Of a stretch of 64,000 nucleotides of DNA, positions 42,703 through 52,814 are shown in pieces (position 1 is the first letter of the stretch; every line of letters starts with the position of its first letter). Below the pieces are notes generated by a model. That model was not told the DNA's origin, did not search any database, and was given only the letters and a program-made list of their open reading frames with translations. The stretch comes from Pseudocitrobacter corydidari (lineage in GTDB: Bacteria; Pseudomonadota; Gammaproteobacteria; Enterobacterales; Enterobacteriaceae), in NCBI RefSeq assembly GCF_021172065.1, contig NZ_CP087880.1, positions 2,146,583-2,210,582 on the forward strand, written 5' to 3'. The translations under genes were made by a program, and so were the position numbers.

Positions 42703-43275
42703 ATGAAAAAATATGCTTTTATAATTGCATCGTTCTCTTTAATGAGCTTTAGCGCCATTTCTGCGGAAATACCTGTCGCTAGTCAGACCGGAACAATCAC
42801 TGTGAAAGGTTCAGTTTACACATCTGCTTGTTCCGTAAGTGGCGCTGATTCTGTTAACGTTGTCATTCCTAGTACCTATGCACAAGATTATACCGGGATA
42901 GGAGATACTTCTCCGTTAGGGAAAAGTTCAACGATGTTGATAAACTGTTCTGGAAACGCAAATATGACGGGCATTTATCTTACCGTTGAGGGCGATCCAG
43001 ACGACAGCGATCCTTCACTATTTAAAATTGCCTCAGGCACCGGCAAAGCCGCAGGTGTTGCATTAAAAGTACAGGCGACGCCAGTAGTTGTTGGATCAAC
43101 AGTAGCCAGCATTCCTTTAGCGCCGAATAAGGAATCGACCACTACAGTTCCAAATCGTACAGGTGTCATGCCAATGTTTCAGTGGACTTTTGATGCCCAG
43201 GCTGTCGCTGTTGCAGATACTGTTAAAAGCGGTGATTTAGATACCACTTTGACCTGGACCGCCCGCTATAACTAA
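42703..43275 (+). CDS. Fimbrial subunit (type 1-like pilin), second subunit
   Basis: A 190-residue pilin. Signal peptide MKKYAFIIASFSLMSFSAISA; donor-strand region EIPVASQTGTITVKGSVY; cysteines in TSACSVSG and LINCSGNAN; C-terminus TLTWTARYN. It is similar to the preceding pilin in layout but clearly diverged, so it is a minor or alternative subunit. It lies 11 bp after pilin 1. Confidence 0.86.
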   Translation: MKKYAFIIASFSLMSFSAISAEIPVASQTGTITVKGSVYTSACSVSGADSVNVVIPSTYAQDYTGIGDTSPLGKSSTMLINCSGNANMTGIYLTVEGDPDDSDPSLFKIASGTGKAAGVALKVQATPVVVGSTVASIPLAPNKESTTTVPNRTGVMPMFQWTFDAQAVAVADTVKSGDLDTTLTWTARYN

Positions 43276-43287
43276 AAGATAGAGCAT

Positions 43288-43968
43288 ATGAAAAAATACA
43301 TTTTTTCTGTTTTGCTCGCGTCACTGATTGCACTGCCGGCTTATGCCGGCTTTTCTCTCGGTCAGACTCGGGTGATTTACAATGAATCCGATCGTCAATC
43401 GACGGTACGTCTTATTAACAGTGGTAAAGATGACTATTATCTTGTGCAGTCCTGGATTAATCAGACTGAAAATGAGGACAGTCCCCGCGCTAATAACTTC
43501 ATCATTACGCCACCGGTGTTTAAATTTCTGCCGGAATCCGAAAACACGCTGCTGATTAAAGCATTAAACGAGAACTTTCCGTCCGACAGAGAAAGTCTTT
43601 TCTTTCTGAATGTGAAAGCAATTCCGGCGACTGATTCTTCGGTAAAAAACAAAATTACCTTTGCAACTAAAAGCGTCATCAAGCTTATTTATCGCCCTAA
43701 ATCTCTGAATGCCCAGGACGCGGCCAACGCCTGGAAAAAATTGGAGATCACCGCGCAACCGGGGAAAGTCACCCTGCGAAATCCGACGCCCTATGTTATC
43801 AATCTCGGCGTACTGATGGTTAACGGGCGCTCAGAGAAAATCAGCTACGCCCCACCTTTTGGGGAATATACCGTAACACTTAAAGACAATGCGCGCGTCA
43901 CGTCCGTGGAATATAACGTCATCAGCGATTTCGGCGGAGCCTCTGAATTACACAAAGTGAAACTCTGA
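43288..43968 (+). CDS. Periplasmic fimbrial chaperone (PapD/FimC family)
   Basis: A 226-residue chaperone with two Ig-like domains. Signal peptide MKKYIFSVLLASLIALPAYA. The G1-strand and conserved sequence are visible as TRVIYNESDRQSTVRLINSG, FIITPPVFKF and NTLLIKAL; the family motif region is ESLFFLNVKAIPA, with the basic residues KSVIKLIYRP in the cleft. It binds subunits by donor-strand complementation and delivers them to the usher. Confidence 0.92.
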   Translation: MKKYIFSVLLASLIALPAYAGFSLGQTRVIYNESDRQSTVRLINSGKDDYYLVQSWINQTENEDSPRANNFIITPPVFKFLPESENTLLIKALNENFPSDRESLFFLNVKAIPATDSSVKNKITFATKSVIKLIYRPKSLNAQDAANAWKKLEITAQPGKVTLRNPTPYVINLGVLMVNGRSEKISYAPPFGEYTVTLKDNARVTSVEYNVISDFGGASELHKVKL

Positions 43969-43976
43969 TTACGCAC

Positions 43977-46451
43977 GTGAAAAAAAAATTACTGTTAAAC
44001 GCATTGCTTCTTTGTTCTCCGTTAAAAGGCTGGGCCGCGCTGTCGTTTGATCTCTCTGCTCTGGAATCAAACGGCAGCGAATTAACGGAATATACCAAGC
44101 AACAGCTTTCACAGGTTGATCAGCAACTACCGGGGACTTACCCGGTAGACGTGATCCTCAATGGGCAGAAAATAGGAACCGAAGCGATTCGTTTTGTGAA
44201 ATGCGACGCCGAACTCTGCCCTGTGGTTTCACCAAAGATGATTACCCGCTGGGGTATTTCGCCTGCGCATTTCGCCTCTGACGAGGTAAAAGATGAAAAC
44301 ACGCCGCTGGAGATGCATTTCGAGCACGCCCTCTCCGGTGCCAGCGTAAAGCTTTCCGCGAATGCCACTAAACTGCTGCTCGATATCCCGCAGAAATACC
44401 TGCTGGACGATAAAGAAAACTTCCTCGCATCGGTTACCGAAGAGAGCCTGCCCGCCCTCTTTTTATCTTACTACTATAACGGCCAGCGCAATGTTTCACC
44501 GGACGCCGACGATAACGATCAGCATTTCGCCACCCTGAATAACGGTATCAACCTCGGCCCCTGGCGAGTGCGGCAAAGCGCCAACGTGGTAAAGAGCAGC
44601 GGCCAGGACGTGCGCTGGCAGCCGACACAAACCTTCGTTGGCCGCGATATTCTCTCTTTAATGTCGCGCCTGATTATGGGGCAAACCACCACCGCCGGTC
44701 GCGTATTCGACAGCTTTGGCTTTAAAGGTGTCTCTTTATCTTCGATTGATGAGATGTTGCCCGACAGTCAACGTAACTACGCACCGATTATTCGTGGCAT
44801 TGCGCTAAGCCAGGCGACCGTCGAAATTCGCCAGGAAGGGAACCTGATCTATCAGAAGAGTATCCCTGCCGGCAGCTTCGAACTGAATGACGTCGTGCCC
44901 AATAACAGCAGCGGCGATCTGGAAGTGACTGTTCGCGAAAGCACCGGCGAGGTCAGGAAATTTATCCAGCCTTACGCCCAGACGCCGAAAATGGTGCGCA
45001 AAGGACAACTGCGATATGAGCTGTCGTCAGGCAGCTACGACAATGGCAACAGCGGCGGAGATAACGATATTTTCGTGCAGGCCGAGGGGCTGTATGGTGT
45101 GGGAAATACCGTCACCGTATTCAGCGGCGCGATGGCAAGCGACAGCTACCAGTCCGGCGTGGCGGGCCTGGGGTTAAGCCTGGGCGATTTCGGCGGCATT
45201 TCGTTAGAGATGGATACGTCGCGGAACAAGAAAGCTAAACGCATTGATGCAGGATCGGGCTATGCCACCCGCATCAACTACAGCAAATATTTCGCCACCA
45301 CCGCTACAACGCTCCAGGCCTCTTACCAGCAGAGTATTGACCGGGGATATCTGAACTACGCCGATTATCAGGCGCGCTTTGGCGTTACCCGTGACACCGA
45401 CAATCTTCCCGGCGACACGCGGCGTCAGTGGCAGGTGAGCCTGAATCAGGATCTCGCAGACTTCGGTTCATTCTCCTTTAATTACTACTCTCAGCAGTCA
45501 TGGGATAACGTCTATCAGAGTAAAACGCTCAATGCCAGCTATAACGTCAACTGGCGCGGCGTCAGCGCTGGCGTCAGCTATTCGACATCCGATATTACGA
45601 ATCGTACGCGTTACAAAGACAACGTGCTGGCGCTGAATGTGGTACTGCCCTTCTCCACGCTGTGGGGCCAGCCGTCTCAGGCACGCATCAACCACAGTTA
45701 CATCACCAGCCGCAGCGGGCTGTCGCAAAACCAGACGACGGTCAGCGGAAGCCTGCTGCGTGAGAGCAACCTTAACTACTCTCTGTCGCAAACCTGGGCG
45801 CAGGACCAAACCGGCCAGGCCGCACGCGTTCAGTATGATGGTGGTTCAGGCTCCGTAAATGCGGCTTACAGCCGCAATAACAATGGTTTCAGCCAATACA
45901 GCCTGGGGTCCAGCGGCGCAGTGGTGTTCCATCCTGGCGGCGTAACGCTGGGGCAGAGTATCTCGCCGAAAGAGCCGTTTGCGATTATCAGCGCGCCGGG
46001 TGCGAGCAACGTTTCGGTAACCACCAAATCGGGCGTGAAAACCGACGGCCGGGGCTATGCCATCGTGCCGGCGCTGACTGCCTATCGTCAGAACAGTATC
46101 GGTATCGACTCTACTACTGCCGATGATTTTACCACCCTGACATCGACGCAAACGCAGGCCACGCCGGGGTTCGGCACCGCAATTGCGGCGAACTTTGGTA
46201 CCAACATTGGCCGTAAAGCCTGGTTACAGGTGCTTTATCGTCACAAACCGCTGTCACTGGGTACCGAGCTACAGGGAAGTAATGGCGCGACAGGGATTGT
46301 CGATGACAAAGGCTACGCCTGGATAACCGGCCTGAGTGACGACGAAGTGTTAAGCGCCGATGCAGGCGGTACGCAGTGTCGCGTGCACATTCACTATGAG
46401 CGTCTGGTGCTGACGAAAGATATCTATACCGGCGCGGTGGAGTGTGAGTAG
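43977..46451 (+). CDS. Outer membrane fimbrial usher (FimD/PapC family)
   Basis: An 824-residue usher. Signal peptide to about residue 21 (GWA), then the N-terminal chaperone-binding domain (LSFDLSALESNGSELTEYTKQQL, LPGTYPVDVILNG), the 24-strand barrel with plug, and a C-terminal domain. The C-terminal cysteine pair is visible in TQCRVHIHYERLVLTKD and VECE. The start is GTG 43977, 8 bp after the chaperone stop, with no clear ribosome binding site; translational coupling is likely. Confidence 0.93.
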   Translation: MKKKLLLNALLLCSPLKGWAALSFDLSALESNGSELTEYTKQQLSQVDQQLPGTYPVDVILNGQKIGTEAIRFVKCDAELCPVVSPKMITRWGISPAHFASDEVKDENTPLEMHFEHALSGASVKLSANATKLLLDIPQKYLLDDKENFLASVTEESLPALFLSYYYNGQRNVSPDADDNDQHFATLNNGINLGPWRVRQSANVVKSSGQDVRWQPTQTFVGRDILSLMSRLIMGQTTTAGRVFDSFGFKGVSLSSIDEMLPDSQRNYAPIIRGIALSQATVEIRQEGNLIYQKSIPAGSFELNDVVPNNSSGDLEVTVRESTGEVRKFIQPYAQTPKMVRKGQLRYELSSGSYDNGNSGGDNDIFVQAEGLYGVGNTVTVFSGAMASDSYQSGVAGLGLSLGDFGGISLEMDTSRNKKAKRIDAGSGYATRINYSKYFATTATTLQASYQQSIDRGYLNYADYQARFGVTRDTDNLPGDTRRQWQVSLNQDLADFGSFSFNYYSQQSWDNVYQSKTLNASYNVNWRGVSAGVSYSTSDITNRTRYKDNVLALNVVLPFSTLWGQPSQARINHSYITSRSGLSQNQTTVSGSLLRESNLNYSLSQTWAQDQTGQAARVQYDGGSGSVNAAYSRNNNGFSQYSLGSSGAVVFHPGGVTLGQSISPKEPFAIISAPGASNVSVTTKSGVKTDGRGYAIVPALTAYRQNSIGIDSTTADDFTTLTSTQTQATPGFGTAIAANFGTNIGRKAWLQVLYRHKPLSLGTELQGSNGATGIVDDKGYAWITGLSDDEVLSADAGGTQCRVHIHYERLVLTKDIYTGAVECE

Positions 46452-46482
46452 CGCAGGTGAATAATCATCAGGAAGACTATTT

Positions 46483-47493
46483 ATGACAAAAATGAAAGTG
46501 CTCGCTCTGGCCGTTGTCGCGCTCGCCTGGACAGGCTTGCCGCATGACGCTTACGCGGAGTGCGCGTTTGCCAATGGCGCGAAGACCGGAACCATGAACT
46601 TTGCCCTGCCCGCGCTGACGCAGTCGCTGAACCCTTCGGATACGGGGCCGCGCTTGCTGACTTCCGTTACAGTGCCCGCCGCGACGCTGGCGTCGGCGAT
46701 GGGGGGAAGTACAACAGACCCACTTTGGGAAGGTTGCACCAATAATATTATCTGGACGCCTCGGTTATCTTCAATTGCAGGGAGTTCACCAAATCGATCG
46801 GGATATATGGCAACGGGGATAGATAATCTTTATCTGTATATGTATGCCGGAAACCAAACAACGGGCAACATTGATGGCATGGTTACGCCCTCAACGTCAG
46901 GAAGCGCCTGGACTTCGAATAGCGGCTCCGCTTCAACGTTATCTGCTATAGGGAATATCGTATTAGCGTTGTACCAAACCGGCCCTATCCGCAAAGGCGG
47001 GACCATTAAGGCTGACTCCATCGCGGAGCTTAAACTCGCCGATGGGCTGATGTTAATGAACATGACCATGAGCGCGGTCACGGTCAACGTCCTCGCCTGT
47101 AGCATTACGACCCCCACCGTGGACGTAAAGATGCCGTCGTTCTACAGAAGCAGTTTCACCGCCGTCGGTAATACCACGCCCGCCACGGATTTTAAAATCG
47201 GCGCCAACTGCGACTCCGGCGTGATACCCACCATCACCTTTAGCGGCCAGGGCAGCGGCACGGCGACCGACACATTTGCCATTAACAGCGGCAGCGGCGC
47301 GGCGAGTGGTGTGGGTATTCAGCTGTTATACGGCGGCACACCGGTCAATCAAAATGAAGCTGTGGTCATGAATACCACCACGGCAACCGGGGTGACAGAA
47401 TTCCCGTTTAGCGCGCGTTACATCCAGACCGGCAGTGATGTCACCTCCGGCAACGCCGATGCGACGATTACTTTTACCCTGCAATATAAATAG
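46483..47493 (+). CDS. Fimbrial tip adhesin (two-domain)
   Basis: A 336-residue protein with signal peptide ending DAYA. The N-terminal lectin-like domain (about 26-190) is not like a known FimH or PapG by eye. The C-terminal pilin domain begins near LACSITTPTVDVKMPSF and ends TFTLQYK. The layout matches a tip adhesin that is last in its operon. The receptor is unknown. Confidence 0.83.
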   Translation: MTKMKVLALAVVALAWTGLPHDAYAECAFANGAKTGTMNFALPALTQSLNPSDTGPRLLTSVTVPAATLASAMGGSTTDPLWEGCTNNIIWTPRLSSIAGSSPNRSGYMATGIDNLYLYMYAGNQTTGNIDGMVTPSTSGSAWTSNSGSASTLSAIGNIVLALYQTGPIRKGGTIKADSIAELKLADGLMLMNMTMSAVTVNVLACSITTPTVDVKMPSFYRSSFTAVGNTTPATDFKIGANCDSGVIPTITFSGQGSGTATDTFAINSGSGAASGVGIQLLYGGTPVNQNEAVVMNTTTATGVTEFPFSARYIQTGSDVTSGNADATITFTLQYK

Positions 47494-47510
47494 TTAGGTC
47501 TTTCCCCTAC

Positions 47511-47531
47511 GCCCGGTTTTCCCGACCGGGC
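47511..47531 (+). terminator. Terminator of the fimbrial operon
   Basis: Stem GCCCGG / CCGGGC, 17 bp after the adhesin stop. There is no long T run. Confidence 0.55.
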
Positions 47532-47651
47532 ATCGCACGCTGCTTTCTGCTCAATGCCCTCACACTCCCTGCGCTTATGTATAAATAAAGGGGCAAATGT
47601 AAATTATTGTATTTATTTTTCCATAAATGAGTGGTAGAAAGTTACGCGTTT

Positions 47652-47673
47652 GATAATGCTTCTCACAATCATT
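47652..47673. promoter_or_regulatory. Candidate Fur box upstream of fiu
   Basis: GATAATGCTTCTCACAATCATT matches the ends of the Fur consensus (GATAAT...ATCATT) with a diverged centre. It lies about 100 bp before the fiu start; fiu is a known Fur target in E. coli. Confidence 0.65.
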
Positions 47674-47772
47674 CGCAAACGTATTTATAAAAACCTGCCG
47701 TGGTCGGGGCAAAGAAGTGCCCTGCTGCCATTGTAAAAATAGCTCGCAAAAAATTATAAGACGCTCATTAAT

Positions 47773-50061
47773 ATGGATAATAATCGCAATTTACCGTTCA
47801 ACAGCTTTAGTTCGCTCACCTTCTTTACAGGCCTGTGTATCGGCTTAACCCCGGTCGGCCAGGCCGTAGCCGCCAACAGTAAAGATCAAAAACCCGGCGA
47901 TACGCTGGTGGTTGAGGCGCAGGCCCCTTCCCTCTACGCGCCGCAGAAATCCGCTGACCCGAAATTTAGCCGCCCCATTGCGGATACCACGCGTACCGTT
48001 ACCGTCATTTCCGACCAGGTGTTAAAAGATCAGGGCGTCAATAACCTGACCGATGCGCTGAAAAACGTGCCGGGCGTGGGTGCGTTTTTTGCCGGGGAGA
48101 ACGGTAGCTCATCGACGGGTGACGCCATTTATATGCGCGGTGCGGATACCTCGAACAGCATTTATATCGATGGTGTGCGTGATATCGGCAGCGTCTCACG
48201 CGATACGTTCAACACCGAGCAGGTGGAAGTGATCAAAGGCCCGTCGGGCAGCGACTATGGCCGCAGCGCGCCAACCGGTTCGATCAATATGATCAGCAAA
48301 CAGCCGCGCCTGGATTCCGGAATCGACGCCTCCGCCAGCATCGGCAGCGCATGGTTCCGCCGTGGCACGCTCGATATTAACGAAGCGATTGGCGAAACCT
48401 CCGCCGTGCGTCTGAACGTGATGGGCGAGAAAACTCACGATGCGGGCCGCGATAAAGTCCAGAACGAACGCTACGGCGTTGCGCCTTCCGTCGCTTTCGG
48501 TTTGGGAACGGAAAACCGTCTTTACCTGAACTATCTGCACGTTACCCAGCACAACACCCCGGATGGCGGTATCCCGACTATCGGCCTGCCGGGCTACTCT
48601 GCGCCGAATGCCGCCACCTCCGCACTTAACGGTTCCGGCAAGGTGAACACCAGCAACTTCTACGGTACGGATTCCGATTACGACGACTCCACTACCGACA
48701 CCGCCACTATGCGCTTCGAGCATGATTTCAACGACACCACGACGATTCGCAACACCACCCGCTGGTCGCGTGTGAAGCAGGATTATTTGATGACGGCGGT
48801 GATGGGCGGTGCCAGCAATATCGGCATGCCGGATCCGAACAACGTGGGAAGCTGGACCTGGACGCGCACGCCCAATACCAAAGACGTGAGCAACAAGATC
48901 CTCACCAACCAGACCAACCTGACCTCGAAGTTTTATACCGGTGCGGTCGGTCACGATATCAGCACTGGCGTAGAGTTCACCCGCGAGACGCAAACTAACT
49001 ATGGCGTGAACGCCATTACCGCGCCGCCGGTGAATATCTACAGCCCGAACAGCAATATCAATGTCGGCAGCCTGCACCGTAACGGCGCCAACGCCAACGG
49101 CCAGACCGATACCTTCGGCATCTACGCCTTTGATACGCTGCAAATCACTCATGATTTCGAACTGAACGGCGGCATTCGTCTGGATAACTACCACACCGAA
49201 TACGACAGTTCAACGGCCTGCGGCGGCTCTGGCCGTGGTGCGCTGACCTGCCCAACCGGCACACCGAAAGGATCGCCGATCAAAACCGTTGATACGGCGA
49301 AATCCGGCAATCTGGTGAACTGGAAAGCGGGTGCGCTCTATCACCTGACTGAACAGGGCAATATCTATGTCAACTACGCGATTTCCCAGCAGCCTCCGGG
49401 CGGCAGCAACTTCGCGCTGGCGCAGGGCGGGACCGGCAACAGCGCCAACCGTACCGACTTCAAACCGCAAAAAGCGAAAACCAGTGAAGTGGGTACCAAA
49501 TGGGAGCTGTTTGACAAGCGCCTGCTGCTGACCGCCGCGCTGTTCCGCACCGACATCGAAAATGAAGTCGCTGAGAATGACGACGGTACCTATTCGCAGT
49601 ACGGCAAAAAACGCGTTGAAGGCTATGAGCTGTCCGTCGCGGGTAACATCACGCCGGAGTGGCAGGTCATTGGCGGTTATACCCAGCAGAAAGCCTCAAT
49701 TCAGGAAGGCGCAAATGTGGCGCAGGATGGAAGCTCTGCCCTGCCTTACACGCCGGAGCACGCATTTACCCTGTGGACGCAGTATCAGGCTACGAGCGAT
49801 ATCTCCGTGGGTGCAGGCGCGCGCTACGTGGGCAGCATGCACCGTGGCAGCGATGGTGCCGTCGGTACGCCGTCCTACACCGAAGGCTACTGGGTAGCGG
49901 ATGCCAAGCTGGGCTATCGCATCAACAGCAATCTCGATTTGCAGTTGAACGTCTACAACCTGTTTGATACGGATTACGTCGCCTCGATTAACAAGAGCGG
50001 CTACCGTTACCATCCAGGCGAGCCGAGAACGTTCCTGTTAACGGCGAACGTGCACTTCTAA
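47773..50061 (+). CDS. fiu: TonB-dependent catecholate siderophore receptor Fiu (YbiL)
   Basis: A 762-residue outer-membrane receptor, colinear with E. coli Fiu (760). After an N-terminal signal (TPVGQAVAA) comes the TonB box DTLVVEA, the plug domain ([27 protein letters not shown] ... [22 protein letters not shown]) and a 22-strand barrel ending [11 protein letters not shown]. It takes up Fe(III) bound to dihydroxybenzoate-type monomers and siderophore-conjugated antibiotics. It forms an iron-regulated group with ybiX. Confidence 0.95.
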   Translation: MDNNRNLPFNSFSSLTFFTGLCIGLTPVGQAVAANSKDQKPGDTLVVEAQAPSLYAPQKSADPKFSRPIADTTRTVTVISDQVLKDQGVNNLTDALKNVPGVGAFFAGENGSSSTGDAIYMRGADTSNSIYIDGVRDIGSVSRDTFNTEQVEVIKGPSGSDYGRSAPTGSINMISKQPRLDSGIDASASIGSAWFRRGTLDINEAIGETSAVRLNVMGEKTHDAGRDKVQNERYGVAPSVAFGLGTENRLYLNYLHVTQHNTPDGGIPTIGLPGYSAPNAATSALNGSGKVNTSNFYGTDSDYDDSTTDTATMRFEHDFNDTTTIRNTTRWSRVKQDYLMTAVMGGASNIGMPDPNNVGSWTWTRTPNTKDVSNKILTNQTNLTSKFYTGAVGHDISTGVEFTRETQTNYGVNAITAPPVNIYSPNSNINVGSLHRNGANANGQTDTFGIYAFDTLQITHDFELNGGIRLDNYHTEYDSSTACGGSGRGALTCPTGTPKGSPIKTVDTAKSGNLVNWKAGALYHLTEQGNIYVNYAISQQPPGGSNFALAQGGTGNSANRTDFKPQKAKTSEVGTKWELFDKRLLLTAALFRTDIENEVAENDDGTYSQYGKKRVEGYELSVAGNITPEWQVIGGYTQQKASIQEGANVAQDGSSALPYTPEHAFTLWTQYQATSDISVGAGARYVGSMHRGSDGAVGTPSYTEGYWVADAKLGYRINSNLDLQLNVYNLFDTDYVASINKSGYRYHPGEPRTFLLTANVHF

Positions 50062-50067
50062 TCACAT

Positions 50068-50111
50068 TGCCGGGGCGCTGCGCTTCTCTGATAAGCGCAG
50101 CGCATCAGGCA
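50068..50111. repeat. REP pair between fiu and ybiX
   Basis: TTGCCGGGGCGCTGCGC... followed by CTGATAAGCGCAGCGCATCAGGCA. The ybiX ribosome binding site (AAGGAG) begins just at its right edge. Confidence 0.75.
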
Positions 50112-50125
50112 AGGAGCACCTCATC

Positions 50126-50803
50126 ATGATGTACCACATTCCTGGCGTACTGACCGCCGATGAACTTCACCAGATGGTAGAGGACCTCACCCGCGCCCCG
50201 TGGATTGACGGTCGTGCAACCGTTGGTGCACAGGGCGCGCAGGTGAAAAACAATCAGCAAATTGACACCCAGAGCCCGCTCTACGCCACGCTTCAGGCGC
50301 GAGTCCTGGCTGCACTGAATCAGCACTCACTCTTCTTCGCCGCCGCGCTCCCCAAAACTCTCTCCACCCCGCTGTTTAACCGCTACCAACAGCAAGAAAC
50401 CTATGGTTTTCACGTGGATGGTGCGGTGCGCAGTCATCCGCAAAGCGGCTGGATGCGTACTGACCTCTCCGCCACGCTTTTTCTGAGTGACCCGGAAAGC
50501 TACGACGGCGGCGAACTGGTGGTGAACGATACCTATGGCCAGCACAGCGTAAAACTCCCGGCGGGCGACCTGGTGCTCTACCCTTCCAGCAGCCTGCACT
50601 GCGTTACGCCCGTCACGCGTGGGGTGCGTATGGCTTCGTTTATGTGGATCCAGTCAATGATTCGCGATGATAAACGCCGCGCGATGCTGTTCGACCTCGA
50701 CCGCAACATTCAGACGCTAAAAGCCCGTCATGGTGAGTCCGAAGAAGTGCTGTCGTTGCTCAATCTTTACCACAACCTGCTGCGCGAGTGGTCTGAGATT
50801 TAG
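50126..50803 (+). CDS. ybiX: PKHD-type Fe(II)/2-oxoglutarate hydroxylase YbiX (PiuC)
   Basis: A 225-residue protein, the same length as E. coli YbiX. Metal ligands are H and D in YGFHVDGAV and the distal H in [13 protein letters not shown], whose Arg binds 2-oxoglutarate. It is usually co-transcribed with a TonB-dependent receptor; here it follows fiu, separated by a REP pair. The substrate is unknown. Confidence 0.94.
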   Translation: MMYHIPGVLTADELHQMVEDLTRAPWIDGRATVGAQGAQVKNNQQIDTQSPLYATLQARVLAALNQHSLFFAAALPKTLSTPLFNRYQQQETYGFHVDGAVRSHPQSGWMRTDLSATLFLSDPESYDGGELVVNDTYGQHSVKLPAGDLVLYPSSSLHCVTPVTRGVRMASFMWIQSMIRDDKRRAMLFDLDRNIQTLKARHGESEEVLSLLNLYHNLLREWSEI

Positions 50804-50872
50804 GCCTTGTCTGTACGCGAGACGCCCCCATATTGAGTATAATTAGCTCAATAAATAATCAGGAGGTGGACA

Positions 50873-51139
50873 ATGGCTTCAGGTTGGGCAAACGACGGTG
50901 CCGTGCAGGATCAAATCGACAGCACTATTGAAGATGCGGTGGCGCGGGCAAGAAGTGGTCTGCCGAAGGGTGAAAGCGCCAAATTTTGTGAAGAATGTGG
51001 GGAACCGATTCCAGAGGCGCGTCGGCAGGCTATTCCGGGTGTGCAATTGTGCGTGAACTGCCAACGGGAGAAAGATTTACATAACTCTACATTTGCAGGA
51101 TATAATCGCAGAGGATCGAAAGATAGCCAGCTTCGTTGA
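50873..51139 (+). CDS. ybiI: DksA/TraR-type zinc finger protein YbiI
   Basis: An 88-residue protein with one C4 zinc finger, C-x2-C-x17-C-x2-C (FCEECGEPIP ... QLCVNCQ), as in DksA and TraR. The helical part ahead of it is short (AVQDQIDSTIEDAV), so it lacks the full coiled coil of DksA. It may bind RNA polymerase through the secondary channel, as TraR does, but this is unproved. The start follows CAGGAGG. Confidence 0.93.
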   Translation: MASGWANDGAVQDQIDSTIEDAVARARSGLPKGESAKFCEECGEPIPEARRQAIPGVQLCVNCQREKDLHNSTFAGYNRRGSKDSQLR

Positions 51140-51422
51140 CAGTTCTCTACCTGAAAATACAGCGCAAACGGTTATCTTTACGACCACCTTTTTCGGCTAA
51201 ATAAGTAGCAAAAAGTGCCTTAAATCATCGAGCAGGTTATTATCCCCCTCCGAAACCATTCGTAGCGAAAATAATTTATTAATAATCAGTAAATTAATAC
51301 TTATTCAAAATTATTGATGAAGGTTATCAATTCTCTTCGATTTATTCTTTCGCAATAAAACGTGATACTCATCACATCGACAGAACATCGTCCCCGAACA
51401 AATAACCTGCGAGAGATTAAAA

Positions 51423-51683
51423 ATGAAAACTATCAAATATGCTGTTGCTGCTATTGCCCTGTCTACCCTGTCCTTTGGTGCTTTCGCTGCTGAAGCGGTA
51501 AGCGCGGCTCAGGCTCAGAACATGAATAAAATTGGTGTTGTTTCTGCGGAAGGCGCATCGACTCTGGATGGTCTGGAAGCAAAACTGGCTGCGAAAGCAG
51601 AAGCGGCTGGCGCATCTGCTTACAGCATCACCTCTGCTAACACCAACAACAAAGTTAGCGGTACTGCGGTTATTTACAAATAA
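51423..51683 (+). CDS. ybiJ: DUF1471 periplasmic protein YbiJ
   Basis: An 86-residue secreted stress-type protein. Signal peptide MKTIKYAVAAIALSTLSFGAFA; the DUF1471 core is KIGVVSAEGASTLDGLEAKLA and the end is KVSGTAVIYK. It is paralogous to McbA (30.7 kb). The family (YhcN, BhsA, McbA) is linked to stress and biofilm. Confidence 0.93.
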   Translation: MKTIKYAVAAIALSTLSFGAFAAEAVSAAQAQNMNKIGVVSAEGASTLDGLEAKLAAKAEAAGASAYSITSANTNNKVSGTAVIYK

Positions 51684-51778
51684 CCGAAAAATTTAACTGC
51701 CAGAAGTTGTACCCCGCCAGCTTAACCCACTGGCGGCTGCTGTAACCCTCATTGAACTTGTTGATACCCTTTTTGACG

Positions 51779-51805
51779 CCCGGCATGCCACGCCGGGTTT
51801 TTTTT
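51779..51805 (+). terminator. Terminator of ybiJ
   Basis: Stem CCCGGC-atgccac-GCCGGG followed by a T8 run, about 95 bp after the ybiJ stop. Confidence 0.88.
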
Positions 51806-51820
51806 GTTTTTTTTCGGCGA

Positions 51821-52783
51821 CTAATAAGACTCCGCCACCTTCGCCAGCCCCGCGTCCAGCGACGCCACTTCTCCCGCCGCCAGCAGGCAGCACGCCATCT
51901 GGATTTTCAGCGATTGCGGCACCGGCTCGCTTCCTGCCACGCAGCGTTCAATCCAGCGCGCGGTCACTTCCGGATCTTTTCCTTCAGGCACGGCTTCATT
52001 TGCTGTTTCCGTCTGCCGTTCGCTCACAATGCGCGTACCTTGCGCATCGATCAGCGTGATTTGCGGGCAACGCTGCGGGTTAGCGTACACCTCGCCTTCT
52101 GTACCGTGCATCAGCAGCCCGCGCCCGCCGATATCCGAGAAGAATTTCGCGACCTTCCCTACATATTCCGGATGCGAGACGCTCGACAGGCGCAGCGCGG
52201 CATCTTCAGCGAACGGCGTTGCCAGCTTCGCCAGCGTATGCGCACTGTTACGCACGCCCATCCGCCAGCGCATGGAAAGCTGTTTTTCCAGCGACGGACA
52301 CAGCGCGCCCACCGGAATATAAACCGGTTGATGGCCATCAAGTTTGGCCTGCGCCTGCCCGGCATGGCGGGTAGGTTCAATGCCAAGCAGTTCAAAAATG
52401 GTTTCGCTGATAACCCGGGTCGGGTCTTCACTCACGCCGTGTACCACCACCGGGAAGCCAATTTTGTGCAGCAAAATAGCCAGCAGCGGCGTCAGGTTGG
52501 CCTGTTTGCGCGCGCCGTTATAGCTTGGAATGACAATCGGCATCGGTTTACCCACCGGCGGCTTAAGGCGCAGAGTGTGCTGCTGCATCGCCTCATAGAA
52601 GCCCAGCATCTCGGCCTCGCCTTCCCCTTTAATGCGCAGCGCAATCAGGATGCCGCCCATTTCGAGATCCGGCACATCGCCATTCAGCATGTGGGTATAG
52701 AGACTGCGGGCGGTGTCCTGATCGAGGTCGCGGGCATGGTTTTTACCCCGGCCAATCTCTTTAATCACATTGCGTAAATCCAT
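51821..52783 (-). CDS. ybiB: YbiB, TrpD2-like nucleic acid-binding protein
   Basis: A 320-residue protein, the same length as E. coli YbiB, of the anthranilate phosphoribosyltransferase-like fold (TrpD2). E. coli YbiB has no TrpD activity but binds DNA and RNA and is part of the LexA regulon with dinG. Typical fold segments: LEMGGILIALRIKGEGEAEM and LLMHGTEGEVY. ATG 52783 follows AGGAGCATCTG. The dinG stop is 31 bp upstream, so dinG-ybiB is one SOS operon. Confidence 0.93.
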   Translation of the reverse strand: MDLRNVIKEIGRGKNHARDLDQDTARSLYTHMLNGDVPDLEMGGILIALRIKGEGEAEMLGFYEAMQQHTLRLKPPVGKPMPIVIPSYNGARKQANLTPLLAILLHKIGFPVVVHGVSEDPTRVISETIFELLGIEPTRHAGQAQAKLDGHQPVYIPVGALCPSLEKQLSMRWRMGVRNSAHTLAKLATPFAEDAALRLSSVSHPEYVGKVAKFFSDIGGRGLLMHGTEGEVYANPQRCPQITLIDAQGTRIVSERQTETANEAVPEGKDPEVTARWIERCVAGSEPVPQSLKIQMACCLLAAGEVASLDAGLAKVAESY

Positions 52784-52814
52784 CAGATGCTCCTTGTCCG
52801 GTGTCGCGTGCCGA

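Noticed and set aside
48196..49194. Open frame of 332 codons on the minus strand within fiu
   Set aside because: Antisense shadow; fiu on the plus strand matches the receptor family from signal peptide to C-terminus.
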